Assembly (NCBI GenBank): GCA_028278025.1
Contig: JANQFE010000101.1
Location: forward strand, 1 to 55,221
Direction: 5' to 3'
DNA length: 55,221 nucleotides
From: Thermodesulfobacteriota bacterium
GTDB taxonomy: Bacteria; Desulfobacterota; WTBG01; CAIYCZ01; CAIRTM01
Shown: positions 25,997 to 35,251 of the stretch, piece by piece
How positions within the stretch are numbered: the stretch's first letter is position 1
Layout: every line of letters starts with the position of its first letter
Notes under the pieces: model-generated
Databases searched by the model: none
The model's input: the letters and a program-made list of their open reading frames with translations, nothing else
Told to the model about the DNA's origin: nothing
Position numbers and translations under genes: made by a program

Positions 25997-27352
25997 TTAC
26001 CTTAAGCGTTTAGCAAGACTGCGAAATTTACCCCGTGTTAAACCCAGCAGCTTTGCCGCCTCTGTTTGATTATCATTAGCCATTTCAAGCGACTGTTTGA
26101 CAAGGTCCAGCTCCAACTCTTCGAGATCCAAACCGCCATCAGGCAATGCAAACGGCTCCCCTGTATGGGGCCGGCCCTCACCGTTAAGAGTAAGAAATCT
26201 GAGATGCTCCGGCCCTACGGGGCTGTCCGCCGACAAGATCACTGCCCGTTCTATAGCGTTTTGCAGTTCCCGTATATTGCCGTGCCAGGGATATCTGAAC
26301 AGGATTTTTTTAGCCTCATCCGTTATATGGGGGTTGGCTTTTCCCATAGATTGGGCAAACCGGGAGAGAAAGAAATGTGCCAGAGGAATGATGTCTTTGC
26401 GTCTTTCGCGCAGGGGCGGCAAGCGCAGCGGAAAGACATTGATCCTGTAAAACAAATCTTCCCTGAAGCGGGATTGCTCTGCCAGTGCCTGTAAATCTTT
26501 ATTGGTAGCACCTATTACACGCACATCTGCTTTTATGGACTCGGTGCCGCCAACCCTTTCAAACTCTTTCTCCTGGAGGAAACGCAGCAGTTTTGCCTGG
26601 GCATCCAGGGGCAGGTCACCTACTTCATCCAGGAAAATCGTGCCCTCGTGGGCAACTTCAAATTTGCCTAATTTTTTCTTATCGGCACCGGTAAACGCTC
26701 CTTTTTCATGGCCGAACAACTCACTTTCAATCAGGTTGGGAGGTATTGCTGCACAATTAATCGCCACAAATTTCTTTGTACTCCTTGAACTGTTATAGTG
26801 CACCGCCCGGGCAATGAGTTCTTTTCCGGTGCCGCTTTCCCCCAGCAGCAATACTGTAGTACTGGGGCTCTTTGAAACCATGGCAGCCTGCTTGAGTATC
26901 TGCAGCATCTGCTGAGATTCTGCTACAATATTTTCAAAATCAAAAAACTCGGAAAGCTCTTGGCGGTGTATTCTTTTTTCCTCGACAAGCTCGGAAAATC
27001 TGATTGAACGCTGGATGGTGATAAGGATTTTTTCTTCCTCAAACGGCTTTGTTATGAAATCAAGAGCCCCCTGCTGGATAGCTTCCACTGCAGACTCAAT
27101 CGACCCGTAGGCTGTAAGCACAACAACCGGGTAATCCGGATCAATCCTTTTAATTTCCTTGAGCAATTGCATACCGTCCATTACCGGCATTTTCAGATCA
27201 GTGATTACCATAGCATAATGGTAATTCTGGAGCAGTTTCAGGGCTTCCTCGCCATTGGCGGCCTGATCTACTTTATACCCATTCTGCTCCAGCATAATTT
27301 GGAGTATGTGTCTGATCTTTTGCTCATCATCTACAACCAGGATTTTATGCAT
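25997..27352 (-). CDS. sigma-54-dependent response regulator (NtrC family)
   Basis: A 451-aa regulator with receiver domain (1-~120; acidic pocket D8-D9, phospho-acceptor D52 in ITDLKMP, K in FITKPF), an AAA+ domain (~145-375; Walker A GESGTGKE, the sigma-54 contact loop GAFTGA in HEKGAFTGADKK, GATNKDL) and a Fis-type helix-turn-helix (~420-451, NQTEAAKLLGLTRGKFRSL). When phosphorylated by the kinase encoded just upstream it should activate sigma-54 promoters. The TonB-receptor gene starts five bases after its stop and is the natural target, though no sigma-54 site was identified. Confidence 0.95.
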   Translation of the reverse strand: MHKILVVDDEQKIRHILQIMLEQNGYKVDQAANGEEALKLLQNYHYAMVITDLKMPVMDGMQLLKEIKRIDPDYPVVVLTAYGSIESAVEAIQQGALDFITKPFEEEKILITIQRSIRFSELVEEKRIHRQELSEFFDFENIVAESQQMLQILKQAAMVSKSPSTTVLLLGESGTGKELIARAVHYNSSRSTKKFVAINCAAIPPNLIESELFGHEKGAFTGADKKKLGKFEVAHEGTIFLDEVGDLPLDAQAKLLRFLQEKEFERVGGTESIKADVRVIGATNKDLQALAEQSRFREDLFYRINVFPLRLPPLRERRKDIIPLAHFFLSRFAQSMGKANPHITDEAKKILFRYPWHGNIRELQNAIERAVILSADSPVGPEHLRFLTLNGEGRPHTGEPFALPDGGLDLEELELDLVKQSLEMANDNQTEAAKLLGLTRGKFRSLAKRLR

Positions 27353-27375
27353 GGCTTACCCTTTCTCACAAAGTA

Positions 27376-28809
27376 TTAGCTATCTTCCACAGGAAGAAAA
27401 ATAACAAAAACCGTATCATCATCCGGCAGGTCAGAGAGTTCTATGCGGCCGTTATGGTTCTCTACAAATTTTTTAACAATTGCAAGCCCAAGCCCCGTAC
27501 CTTTGGCTTTGGTAGTAAAAAATGGTTCGAAAATCTTCTCTTTTATCTCGTCAGCAATCTTAGAACCTGAGTTGCTTACCCTGACTCTAACCCAGCCATC
27601 CAGACCCTTAGTTTGTATGCGAATTATACCTTCATGCTCTATAGCCTGCACCGCATTGTTAATAAGGTTTAGCAGTACCTGATAGATTTGATTCTCATCC
27701 AGTGCTATGGGTGGCAGAGAACCCAGATCAATTGCCAAGGATATCTGTTTGGCAAGCTCTTCAGGAACCATAAAGTGTTCTGAAACTTTTTTTATAACAC
27801 TATTAAGATCCGATATCGCTTTTTGTGGTGGTGTCGGCCGGGCAAACGCAAGAAAATCCTCAATCAGCTTATTTAGCCGTTTCACTTCCTCCTGAATATA
27901 GCCTATCATTGTTTCTCTGATACGGGCTTCTGTTGTTTGCTTTTGCAGGATGTCCACGGAACCCTTTATTATTCCAAGCGGATTTTTCAGCTCATGTGCA
28001 ATGATCATAGAAAACTTGCCTATCTCAGCCATTTTTTCTTTCTGCGAAAGCTCCCGGTAGGTGTTTTCAAGTTGCTGTTTTTTTATTATCAGGGATTCTG
28101 CCATGATATTAAACGACTCGGTAAGCTGGCCGAGTTCATCGGTCCGGACAATGTCGAGTCTTTCCTGCCAGTTTCCCCGTGCGATAGAATATGTTGCCCG
28201 GGCAAGCCGCTGCATGGGCATAATCAATGTATGGGAAAAGTACAATGCAGCTATGCCCCCAATAAATGCGGCGGCTGTAGCAGCTATGATGATCCACCAG
28301 CGCATCCGATCAAGTGTCTTCATAATTCCTTTTCTGGAAAAAATCACCTCTACCCTGCCAAGAACTTTATCCGGCTGAAACCTGTCATCCTCTGTAGTCA
28401 CGGTCTCTTTTTCAAAAAACAGACTCATGTCCTCTGTTATGCCCTCCCCGGTTTCAGGAGAGAAGTAAACCGGGCTTACAACTGTCTCCTTTTCCCAGGC
28501 CAAAAGTGTGATTTTTTTGTCAACGGAAACCAGCGGTCTGCCGCTTTGGTCAAAAATAGTTACCTGCTGTACATCCTTTTCCTGAACCAGGTTCTGCGCA
28601 AGAGAGGTAAGCTGGACCTTGTTCTCCATAAGCAGATGCACTTCAATATTCAGGGCCAGATTTTTAACCAGGGATTGGGCTCTGGTATTAAACTCATGCA
28701 GCAGGGCCTTGCGGGATTGCAACATAAAAACTACGCTGAAAACAAGTGAGATAAACACCACTATAAAAACCGTGTAACAAATAAATTTAACGTTCAGTCC
28801 CCATTTCAT
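27376..28809 (-). CDS. sensor histidine kinase
   Basis: A 477-aa membrane kinase. Two membrane helices (~9-29 and ~171-191) enclose a periplasmic sensor of ~140 residues. A HAMP linker (~192-245), a HisKA domain with phospho-acceptor H272 in IAHELKNPLG and an HATPase_c domain follow (N box NLINNAVQAI, G boxes and GTGLGLAIVKK). The start overlaps the stop of the solute-binding protein gene (TAATG), so translation is coupled; the regulator gene follows after 23 bp. Confidence 0.95.
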   Translation of the reverse strand: MKWGLNVKFICYTVFIVVFISLVFSVVFMLQSRKALLHEFNTRAQSLVKNLALNIEVHLLMENKVQLTSLAQNLVQEKDVQQVTIFDQSGRPLVSVDKKITLLAWEKETVVSPVYFSPETGEGITEDMSLFFEKETVTTEDDRFQPDKVLGRVEVIFSRKGIMKTLDRMRWWIIIAATAAAFIGGIAALYFSHTLIMPMQRLARATYSIARGNWQERLDIVRTDELGQLTESFNIMAESLIIKKQQLENTYRELSQKEKMAEIGKFSMIIAHELKNPLGIIKGSVDILQKQTTEARIRETMIGYIQEEVKRLNKLIEDFLAFARPTPPQKAISDLNSVIKKVSEHFMVPEELAKQISLAIDLGSLPPIALDENQIYQVLLNLINNAVQAIEHEGIIRIQTKGLDGWVRVRVSNSGSKIADEIKEKIFEPFFTTKAKGTGLGLAIVKKFVENHNGRIELSDLPDDDTVFVIFLPVEDS

Positions 28810-29744
28810 TACTCTATGACCTCATCAGCTTGCTGCACTATTGCAGGCGATACCGCAATACCCAGCTTTTTTGCTGTTTTTAAATCGATACTGATTTTTA
28901 TATTAGCGGGAGCACTCACCCCGAGTTCTCCGGTAACGTCATCCTGTATGATTTTTTTCACCATTTGACCTGTCTGGATACCCACATCCTTATAGTCAAC
29001 GATGAAAGACAGCAGAGCGCCATTTTTAGCAAACCAGCTATTATAACCCACCACAGGAATTTTCCTGCGCAGACACTGCTTGATAAGGTATTCAACTATC
29101 TTTGTTTTTCCGAGCTGTTTGTCAGGAATAATAAGCAGCACATCTACTGCGAATTGCCGGCTGTTTAGAATATCCGCAATCCCCTGGGCAGAGCTGACCG
29201 GAAAAGTATTGATAAACACACTGCCGGCTGCTTCCTGAAAAAAACTGTTAATAATGGACTGATTTGACGAAGGACTGTAAAAGATGCCCATTTTCTGCCT
29301 TTCCGGAAAGGCCTCTTTTATTTTTTTTATTTGATACCCGGGTGGAATGTTAAGACTGACGCCAGGATAGAGGCCCTGCTGCCCCAGGGTTCTTTCAGGA
29401 TTAAGCACCATGCAAAAAAATCGGGGTACCTGTTCCTGGAACTGAGACAGTACAAAAGCCGCTTGGGGTCCAACCGCAATTATGCATTTCGGTTGTTTTT
29501 TAATAATTTTTTGGAGTGTTTCCTGCCCCTTTGCGAGGTCTTCTTTAATATTGACCAGCTGCAGGGAAAATCCGGCCAGCGGTTCTTTTATCCCCTCCAC
29601 ACAGCTGCTGTAAGGGATGATATCACTGGATGACATTATGAAAATATCTATGGAAAATGCACTGCTGCTAAAAAAGCATACTGCCAAAACAGCGCAACAA
29701 AGAGTCTTATAAAAGTAACCCATTAATACCTTTATTGAAACCAC
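28809..29744 (-). CDS. ABC-type solute-binding protein (PF04392-like), without a transporter
   Basis: A 311-aa periplasmic protein with signal peptide (~1-31, ending SSSAFS). It has the two-lobed fold of the TrpX/YcjN-like 'ABC_sub_bind' group, seen in ETLQKIIKKQPKCIIAVGPQ, MGIFYSPSSNQ and KIPVVGYNSWFAKNGALLSF followed by DYKDVGIQTGQM. No permease or ATPase gene is near. Its coupling to a histidine kinase gene suggests that it presents a ligand to the sensor rather than serving transport; this is inference. First gene of the four-gene minus-strand operon. Confidence 0.82.
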   Translation of the reverse strand: MVSIKVLMGYFYKTLCCAVLAVCFFSSSAFSIDIFIMSSSDIIPYSSCVEGIKEPLAGFSLQLVNIKEDLAKGQETLQKIIKKQPKCIIAVGPQAAFVLSQFQEQVPRFFCMVLNPERTLGQQGLYPGVSLNIPPGYQIKKIKEAFPERQKMGIFYSPSSNQSIINSFFQEAAGSVFINTFPVSSAQGIADILNSRQFAVDVLLIIPDKQLGKTKIVEYLIKQCLRRKIPVVGYNSWFAKNGALLSFIVDYKDVGIQTGQMVKKIIQDDVTGELGVSAPANIKISIDLKTAKKLGIAVSPAIVQQADEVIE

Positions 29745-30108
29745 AGGCTTCCGTATCTGTTCCCAACCATATATATACTGAAATTACCCTACAGCCTATC
29801 GATCCCTATCATGGCTAAAACTAACCAAAACATAACTAAAAAAAAATCTTTTTGGCTAAAATCAACCAAAAAATACCCGGGCTGGCTTAAAAAAAATAGC
29901 TTGCGTGTGCTGGCAAAACAAGGTAGAAGCTTACAATTATTTGTTTTTGCTTTATTATTTTTAAAGCATCAGGCTTTGATTCTAAAAATATAGGGGCTGG
30001 TATATTCTTTGCTCTCTATTGTGAATATGTAAAAAATTATGTGCATTATAAACATTATTCAAGCACATCCACAACCTTTTTTTCACCGGTTTTACATGGT
30101 CGTAGATA
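29745..30108. other. AT-rich divergent intergenic region
   Basis: 364 bp between the start of the solute-binding protein gene (minus) and the first ketosynthase gene (plus). It should hold the promoters of both operons. I found no convincing -24/-12 (GG-N10-GC) or -35/-10 pair. A 60-codon Lys-rich frame at 29811-29993 has no ribosome site and is probably chance. Confidence 0.45.
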
Positions 30109-31458
30109 ATGACAGCCTATTTTTTTGACAGAAATTGGGACACAAAAAAAAGTGAAAAAAGACGGGTTGCCATAACAGGCATTGGTGCCGTCACGCCTTT
30201 AGGCAATAATGTTAAAACAACCTGGGAAAACCTCATTAAAGGGCAATCAGGTATCGGACCGATTACCCTTTTTAATGCATCAACATTTCCTGTAAAGATT
30301 GCTGCAGAAGTTAAAGATTTTAATTTCGAGTGGAGCGTTTCTGAAAACATTAATCCTTTTCTGGGGCGCAGTACTAAATTTTGCCTTCAGGCAGCTAAGG
30401 AAGCCTTGGAGCATGCTGCCCTGACCCTCGAACATATGGACACCACACGGATTGGGATTTGCCTGGGTTCTGATGAGGAATCTGCCCACCTGTCCCATTT
30501 TGATGAACTGTTTGAGTCTAAAAAAATCTATGAGCTTCTGGAATTGCGGCGAACATCTGATGGCAAGGATCACCCTTTTCCCCATCTTGCCTCTTCAAAA
30601 TTGCTGGGACAAATCTGGCCATTGCGCAGAAGTGCTTACATGGCTGCAAATATAATGTCAATTCTGTATAACATCCAGGGACCCGTCAGTACATCCTCAA
30701 GTGCCTGTGTGTCGTCAGCCCAGGCCATTGGACGGGCCAAGAGAATGATCCAGGATGGCGATGCCGATGTTGTTATTACAGGCGGAAGCGATTCGATGAT
30801 CGGCGAATTCAGTGTTATCGGGTTTGATAAAATCGGGGCCCTGTCAAAAAACAATCAAGATCCGGAAAAGTCATCCCGCCCGTTTGATTTAAAGCGTGAC
30901 GGCTTTGTTCTGGGAGAGGGTTCTGGAATTCTTATCCTGGAAGAACTTTCTCATGCTAAAAAACGTAACGCCACAATTCTTGGTGAACTTGCCGGCTACG
31001 GCTCATCGTCAAATGCCTACCGCATTACAGCTGCACCCGAAAATGGTCAGGGGGCCGATATCTGTATAAAAGCCGCCCTGAAAGATGCCCACTGTTCTAT
31101 AGATGAGGTTGATTACATAAACGCCCATGGAACCTCAACCTATCTGAACGATAAGAGTGAAACAGCGGCAATAAAAAAAGTTTTTGAGGATCGGGCGTAT
31201 GAGATTCCCATAAGTTCCAACAAATCAATGCTTGGGCATCTAATTGCAAGTGCCGCCTCAATAGAATTGATCATTAGTATTTTAACCCTTACCTATGACC
31301 TGATACCACCCACAATTAATTACGAATACCCGGATCCCGAATGTGATCTGGACTATGTGCCCAACACCTCCCGACCCAAGCATCTCTCAACAATTCTATC
31401 AAATTCTTTTGCCTTTGGAGGGCAAAACGCTTCAATTCTGCTTAAGAAAATTGCATGA
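30109..31458 (+). CDS. beta-ketoacyl-ACP synthase (KS1), catalytic triad intact
   Basis: A 449-aa FabF/KAS II-fold condensing enzyme, expected to extend an acyl chain with malonyl-ACP. The triad is C200 (SSSACVSSAQ), H340 (INAHGTST) and H377 (KSMLGHL), with K372. It is most like the KS at 38373: both share NASTFPVKIAAEVK and an acidic GSDEE/GGDEE loop followed by an insertion of ~40 residues (~120-180). The N-terminus has ~18 extra residues before the first strand, and no clear ribosome site was found. The last four bases overlap the start of the next, Cys-less KS gene, pointing to a KS/chain-length-factor type pair. Confidence 0.9.
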   Translation: MTAYFFDRNWDTKKSEKRRVAITGIGAVTPLGNNVKTTWENLIKGQSGIGPITLFNASTFPVKIAAEVKDFNFEWSVSENINPFLGRSTKFCLQAAKEALEHAALTLEHMDTTRIGICLGSDEESAHLSHFDELFESKKIYELLELRRTSDGKDHPFPHLASSKLLGQIWPLRRSAYMAANIMSILYNIQGPVSTSSSACVSSAQAIGRAKRMIQDGDADVVITGGSDSMIGEFSVIGFDKIGALSKNNQDPEKSSRPFDLKRDGFVLGEGSGILILEELSHAKKRNATILGELAGYGSSSNAYRITAAPENGQGADICIKAALKDAHCSIDEVDYINAHGTSTYLNDKSETAAIKKVFEDRAYEIPISSNKSMLGHLIASAASIELIISILTLTYDLIPPTINYEYPDPECDLDYVPNTSRPKHLSTILSNSFAFGGQNASILLKKIA

Positions 31459-32768
31459 ACCGTCGTGTTGTTGTAACCGGCTTAGGCGTTGTATCGCCTC
31501 TTGGAAACACTGTAAATAAAACCCAGCAAGCACTCTCTGAAGGCACATGTGGACTGAGTCCAATCATTTCCTTCCCCTCCAGCAGCTTTCCCGCAAAAGT
31601 TGCCGGTGAAATTCGTGATTTTAACCCGGCAATGTATGGGATAAAACCCAAATCACGCAAAGTAATGAATAAAACTATTCAATATGCCATTGCAGCAACC
31701 GGCCTGGCCCGCGAAGATGCATTGCTTAAAAACAGTAATTATTATGAATCCAGTAATGTAGGTCTCTCGCTTGGTGTACATGGCGTCCAGTTCTCTTCTG
31801 AAGAGCTTTTGCTGGCCTCGTATGAAGCAATCTCAGAAGATATGCGGGGATACATGTCAACAGCTTACAAAAATACCGGGGTTCCGGTAAAAATCAGAGA
31901 TCCTGAACGTGCAGTCCACCCCCTGTGGGCATTGTCAGTGCTTGCCAATATGAGTCTTTGCCATGTAGCAATACAATATAATATACAGGGGCCCAATATA
32001 GCTCTCAGCTCTTTAGATGTAGCAGGTTCACAGGCACTAGGAGAGGCGTATAAAGCAGTTCGCCACGGAACAAATCCTGTCTATCTGGCTGGCGGCAGTT
32101 ACGCGCTCAACACAAATGATTTTTTATCGCTATCATCCCTTAAACTGCTTTCAGAGCACAATCAGGACTGCAGACCGTTTGACTCTTCCAGAGACGGCTG
32201 TGTGCTGGGTGAAGGATCTGCCATGCTGGTACTTGAAGAATTGTCCCATGCCCGCAGAAGAGGTGCTAAAATATATGCAGAAATTGCAGGATTTGGTTCG
32301 CTGTTTGACGGGGATGCACCCTTTGATGATATGTGTACCACTCAGCCAGACAACCAGGCAATGAGCAGCTGTATGCATCTGGCTCTGGAAGATGCCTGCA
32401 TTGCACCCTCGGCTGTTAATTACATCAATACTGATGGCAGCGGAACCGTTTTCGGCGACCGCAACGAGGCCCTCGCAGTAAAGCAGACCTTCGGCAGCTG
32501 TACTGGCACTGTTGCGCTCAGTTCAACAAAGCCCTTAACAGGACATATGCTTGCCGCTGCCGGGGCATTTGAAGCCCTCGCAACCATCCTTTCAATTAAG
32601 GAAGGCTTTATTCCTCCCACCCGAAACTGTACAAAACCGGACTGCATGTTCCCTTTGAATATTATAACTAAAACTGGTATAAGGAAACAATTGCAGTATG
32701 CTCTGTCGAACAGTTTTGGACTTTCTGGTGAATGTGCATCGCTGGTATTTAAAAAATATGAACCATAG
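31455..32768 (+). CDS. ketosynthase-like protein lacking catalytic Cys (KS2, chain-length-factor-like)
   Basis: A 437-aa KS-fold protein translationally coupled to KS1 (ATGA overlap). At the nucleophile position it has D188 (SSLDVAGSQ) instead of Cys, and the first catalytic His is D327 (INTDGSG); only H364 (LTGHML) is kept. It cannot condense by the normal mechanism. In type II polyketide systems such proteins pair with an active KS and set chain length, usually with Gln in place of Cys; an Asp here is different. Pairing with KS1 is inferred from the overlap. Confidence 0.85.
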   Translation: MNRRVVVTGLGVVSPLGNTVNKTQQALSEGTCGLSPIISFPSSSFPAKVAGEIRDFNPAMYGIKPKSRKVMNKTIQYAIAATGLAREDALLKNSNYYESSNVGLSLGVHGVQFSSEELLLASYEAISEDMRGYMSTAYKNTGVPVKIRDPERAVHPLWALSVLANMSLCHVAIQYNIQGPNIALSSLDVAGSQALGEAYKAVRHGTNPVYLAGGSYALNTNDFLSLSSLKLLSEHNQDCRPFDSSRDGCVLGEGSAMLVLEELSHARRRGAKIYAEIAGFGSLFDGDAPFDDMCTTQPDNQAMSSCMHLALEDACIAPSAVNYINTDGSGTVFGDRNEALAVKQTFGSCTGTVALSSTKPLTGHMLAAAGAFEALATILSIKEGFIPPTRNCTKPDCMFPLNIITKTGIRKQLQYALSNSFGLSGECASLVFKKYEP

Positions 32769-32802
32769 CAGACACAATAGTTTTTAGATTTATAACACAG
32801 TT

Positions 32803-34095
32803 ATGAAAAAACGAGCAGTTATAACCGGTATGGGGGCAGTTTCCCCTATTGGAATCGGCACTGATGAAAATTGGCACAGCCTTATCCGGGGAACATCCGG
32901 CATTGCCCCATTTTCGCGGTTTAATGCTGATCATCTGCCGATCAGCATAGGAGCAGAAGTCAAGAATTTTGATCCTAAAAAATTCCTTGCGGACCGCAAA
33001 ACCATCAGGCTTACGTTTTTCAATGTGCATCTTGCTCTGGCTGCGGCCAAACTTGCTGTTGAAGATTCCGCCCTGGAGGTCGCCGGGCTGGACCCAACGA
33101 GATTTGGTGCAATCGTAGGATCCGGGGGCGGCGGATTTGATGACGGCCCTGGTTTTGAGGATTTGAATGATCCCATACTGAAATCCTGGGATGAGGAAAA
33201 ACAGCAATTTGATTCCTCGAAATTCGGTGAACTGGGAGTTCCGTCCGCTTATCCGCTATTTTTATTAAAGGCGCTCCCCAACAATGCTTTTTACTATATA
33301 TCACTGTTGTATAACATCCAGGGGGAAAATGACAATATTGTTTCCTCATACACTGGAGGATCTCAGGCGATCGGCGATGCTTTTCGCGCCATACGACGCG
33401 ATCTAGCTGATATCATTATTGCCGGTGGGTATGATTCTTTGTTGACGCCAAACACCATTTTCAGCCTTGACGCCTTTAACCTGCTTTCAAAAAACAATGA
33501 TCCATCTACTGCGTGCCGTCCCTTTGACCGCTTGCGGGACGGCACTGTGGCAGGTGAAGGCGCAGGATTCATGGTTATTGAGGAACTTGAGCATGCCCGC
33601 AAGCGCGGCGCTCGCATATATGCCGAGATAGCAGGCTATGGAAATACATCAAGCGCCTATGATATTTGCAGCCCTGATCCTGCCGGCACAGGTATTATGA
33701 GCGCCTGCCTGCGCTCCCTGCAGGATGCCTGCCTGCAGCCCGAGGATGTTGACTGGATTTGTGCGGACGGGGTTGCTACACAGGAAAGTGACCGGGCAGA
33801 AGCACAAGCGCTTCATACAGCCTTTCAGGATCACATTGCATCAATCCCGGTAAGTGCAACAAAATCAATGACAGGCCACATGGGTACCGGTACAAGTGCG
33901 GTTGAATCTATCTATACGGCCCTCGCTGTAACCAGGGGAGTACTGCCGCCCACGCTGAACTATACAGAACCGGACAGCAGCTGTGCTCTACAAATAGTTG
34001 CAAACCAACCGGTTGAGAAAAAAATATCCAGCGCACTTAACATTAATCAGGGGATCGGCGGACAATGCACTGCACTTGTCTTTAAAAAGTTTTAG
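32803..34095 (+). CDS. second ketosynthase-like protein lacking catalytic Cys (KS3)
   Basis: A 430-aa KS-fold protein. Counting back from the conserved QAIG, the nucleophile site holds Y183 (SSYTGGSQAIG), and the first catalytic His is replaced by D322 (ICADGVAT); H359 (MTGHMG) remains. The protein is otherwise well preserved (FDRLRDGTVAGEGAGF, GG-rich loop VGSGGGGFDDGPG), which argues for a kept structural role, not decay. It may be a second chain-length-factor-like partner, perhaps for KS4 or KS5. The acyl-ACP reductase gene follows nine bases later. Confidence 0.85.
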   Translation: MKKRAVITGMGAVSPIGIGTDENWHSLIRGTSGIAPFSRFNADHLPISIGAEVKNFDPKKFLADRKTIRLTFFNVHLALAAAKLAVEDSALEVAGLDPTRFGAIVGSGGGGFDDGPGFEDLNDPILKSWDEEKQQFDSSKFGELGVPSAYPLFLLKALPNNAFYYISLLYNIQGENDNIVSSYTGGSQAIGDAFRAIRRDLADIIIAGGYDSLLTPNTIFSLDAFNLLSKNNDPSTACRPFDRLRDGTVAGEGAGFMVIEELEHARKRGARIYAEIAGYGNTSSAYDICSPDPAGTGIMSACLRSLQDACLQPEDVDWICADGVATQESDRAEAQALHTAFQDHIASIPVSATKSMTGHMGTGTSAVESIYTALAVTRGVLPPTLNYTEPDSSCALQIVANQPVEKKISSALNINQGIGGQCTALVFKKF

Positions 34096-34104
34096 ATTAC
34101 TGCC

Positions 34105-35208
34105 ATGACAGCATGCCACCTAAGCAAATTCGGTTTTATTGTTCACTGCAGAAATGCTACAGAACTGCGACTGGCTCTCCTAAGATACCGGTTTTCCCCC
34201 TGGGGCCTGTTTTCAGACCAAAAGCTGAAAGAATACTGTTTAAAAAAAGGCTTTATTGAGAATATATTTACATTTAAAGAGCTGACGTCTGAACGACAGG
34301 CTGTCTGTCAGGGCAAGGCCTTCTGCCTTCTTTTAACACCTGAACAGATGCTTGAAAACCAGTCAATTGCTACCGAGCTTGTTATAAAAGCCTGCAAAAT
34401 GGCAGAGGACTGGGGTGCACAAATGATCGGCCTGGGCGCTATTTGTGCTGTTATCGGCGCCCGGGGCGTGGAAGCTGCCCAAAGCTGCTCTGCCGCTGTG
34501 ACCACGGGAAACGCTCTAACCGTATATGCAGCTGTTGTTGCCTTTGAGAAAATTATGCAGCGGCTTGAAGCAGATCAGGTTGAACCTAAAATCGCTATTG
34601 TGGGCTTCCCGGGCAGTATTGCTCTTGCGCTCACAAAAATCCTGTATGAAAGGGGCTTACACCTGATTGTAGTCAGCCGCAGGCAAACAGCCTTTTTGAA
34701 AAAATTTACCGATAATATTGGAACCGCAGCAGGTTCATTAGAAATAACGCAGGATCTGCACAGCGCTCTTCAGGCATCTCACATTATTTTTACAGCCACC
34801 TCAACGGGACAGATTATTGAACAAAACACGCTTCTGCCGGGCTCTGTAGTACTTGACATAGCCCAGCCAAAAGATGTTATATATTGCGAAAACGGCCGCA
34901 AAGATGTTTTAATTATCGATGCCGGAACGATAGCACTGCCCCGCTCAACAAAGCAGCCTTATCGTTATTCAGGCTTTGGCCTCAATGATATACCCTCCTG
35001 TCTGGGAGAGACCATAACACTTACATTTGAGAAAAAATGGGAGCAGTTTTCACTCGGCAGGAATTTACCAGTAGATAAAATCGAAGAAATCGGACGACTG
35101 AGCGAGCAGCATGGTTTTGTATTTGACGAGTTTCGCAGTTTTGGAAAACCCGTGTCACCGGAAAATTTCTCTGAAACAAAAAAAGCTTTATTAGGGCCGC
35201 ATAATTAG
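34105..35208 (+). CDS. long-chain acyl-ACP reductase (AAR) homologue
   Basis: A 367-aa protein related to the cyanobacterial acyl-ACP reductase that makes fatty aldehydes from acyl-ACP with NADPH. Matches by eye: AVTTGNALTVYAAV (cf. FTTGNTHTAYV), a Rossmann turn KIAIVGFPGSIALALTKIL at ~162-180, VVLDIAQPKDV (cf. LIVDGGYPKNL), and a C-terminal block with C299 in PSCLGETITLTFE, aligned with the catalytic Cys in ACFAEAILLEFE, then SLGRNLPVDKIEEIG and EQHGF. The N-terminal ~90 residues are divergent. No aldehyde-deformylating oxygenase gene is near. It lies inside the ketosynthase operon, so its likely substrate is the chain made there. Reductase activity is inferred from the alignment. Confidence 0.72.
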   Translation: MTACHLSKFGFIVHCRNATELRLALLRYRFSPWGLFSDQKLKEYCLKKGFIENIFTFKELTSERQAVCQGKAFCLLLTPEQMLENQSIATELVIKACKMAEDWGAQMIGLGAICAVIGARGVEAAQSCSAAVTTGNALTVYAAVVAFEKIMQRLEADQVEPKIAIVGFPGSIALALTKILYERGLHLIVVSRRQTAFLKKFTDNIGTAAGSLEITQDLHSALQASHIIFTATSTGQIIEQNTLLPGSVVLDIAQPKDVIYCENGRKDVLIIDAGTIALPRSTKQPYRYSGFGLNDIPSCLGETITLTFEKKWEQFSLGRNLPVDKIEEIGRLSEQHGFVFDEFRSFGKPVSPENFSETKKALLGPHN

Positions 35209-35251
35209 TCAACAGCATGCAAAGACGTGCATGCTATGCCAGGAGAATTCT

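Noticed and set aside
27937..28749. Long open frame (270 codons) on the plus strand
   Set aside because: It lies wholly opposite the histidine kinase gene, has no ribosome site and no protein-like features; the kinase frame has clear HAMP, HisKA and HATPase motifs.
29811..29993. 60-codon Lys-rich frame starting MAKTNQNITKKK
   Set aside because: No ribosome site, AT-rich composition and position in a divergent promoter region make chance likely.
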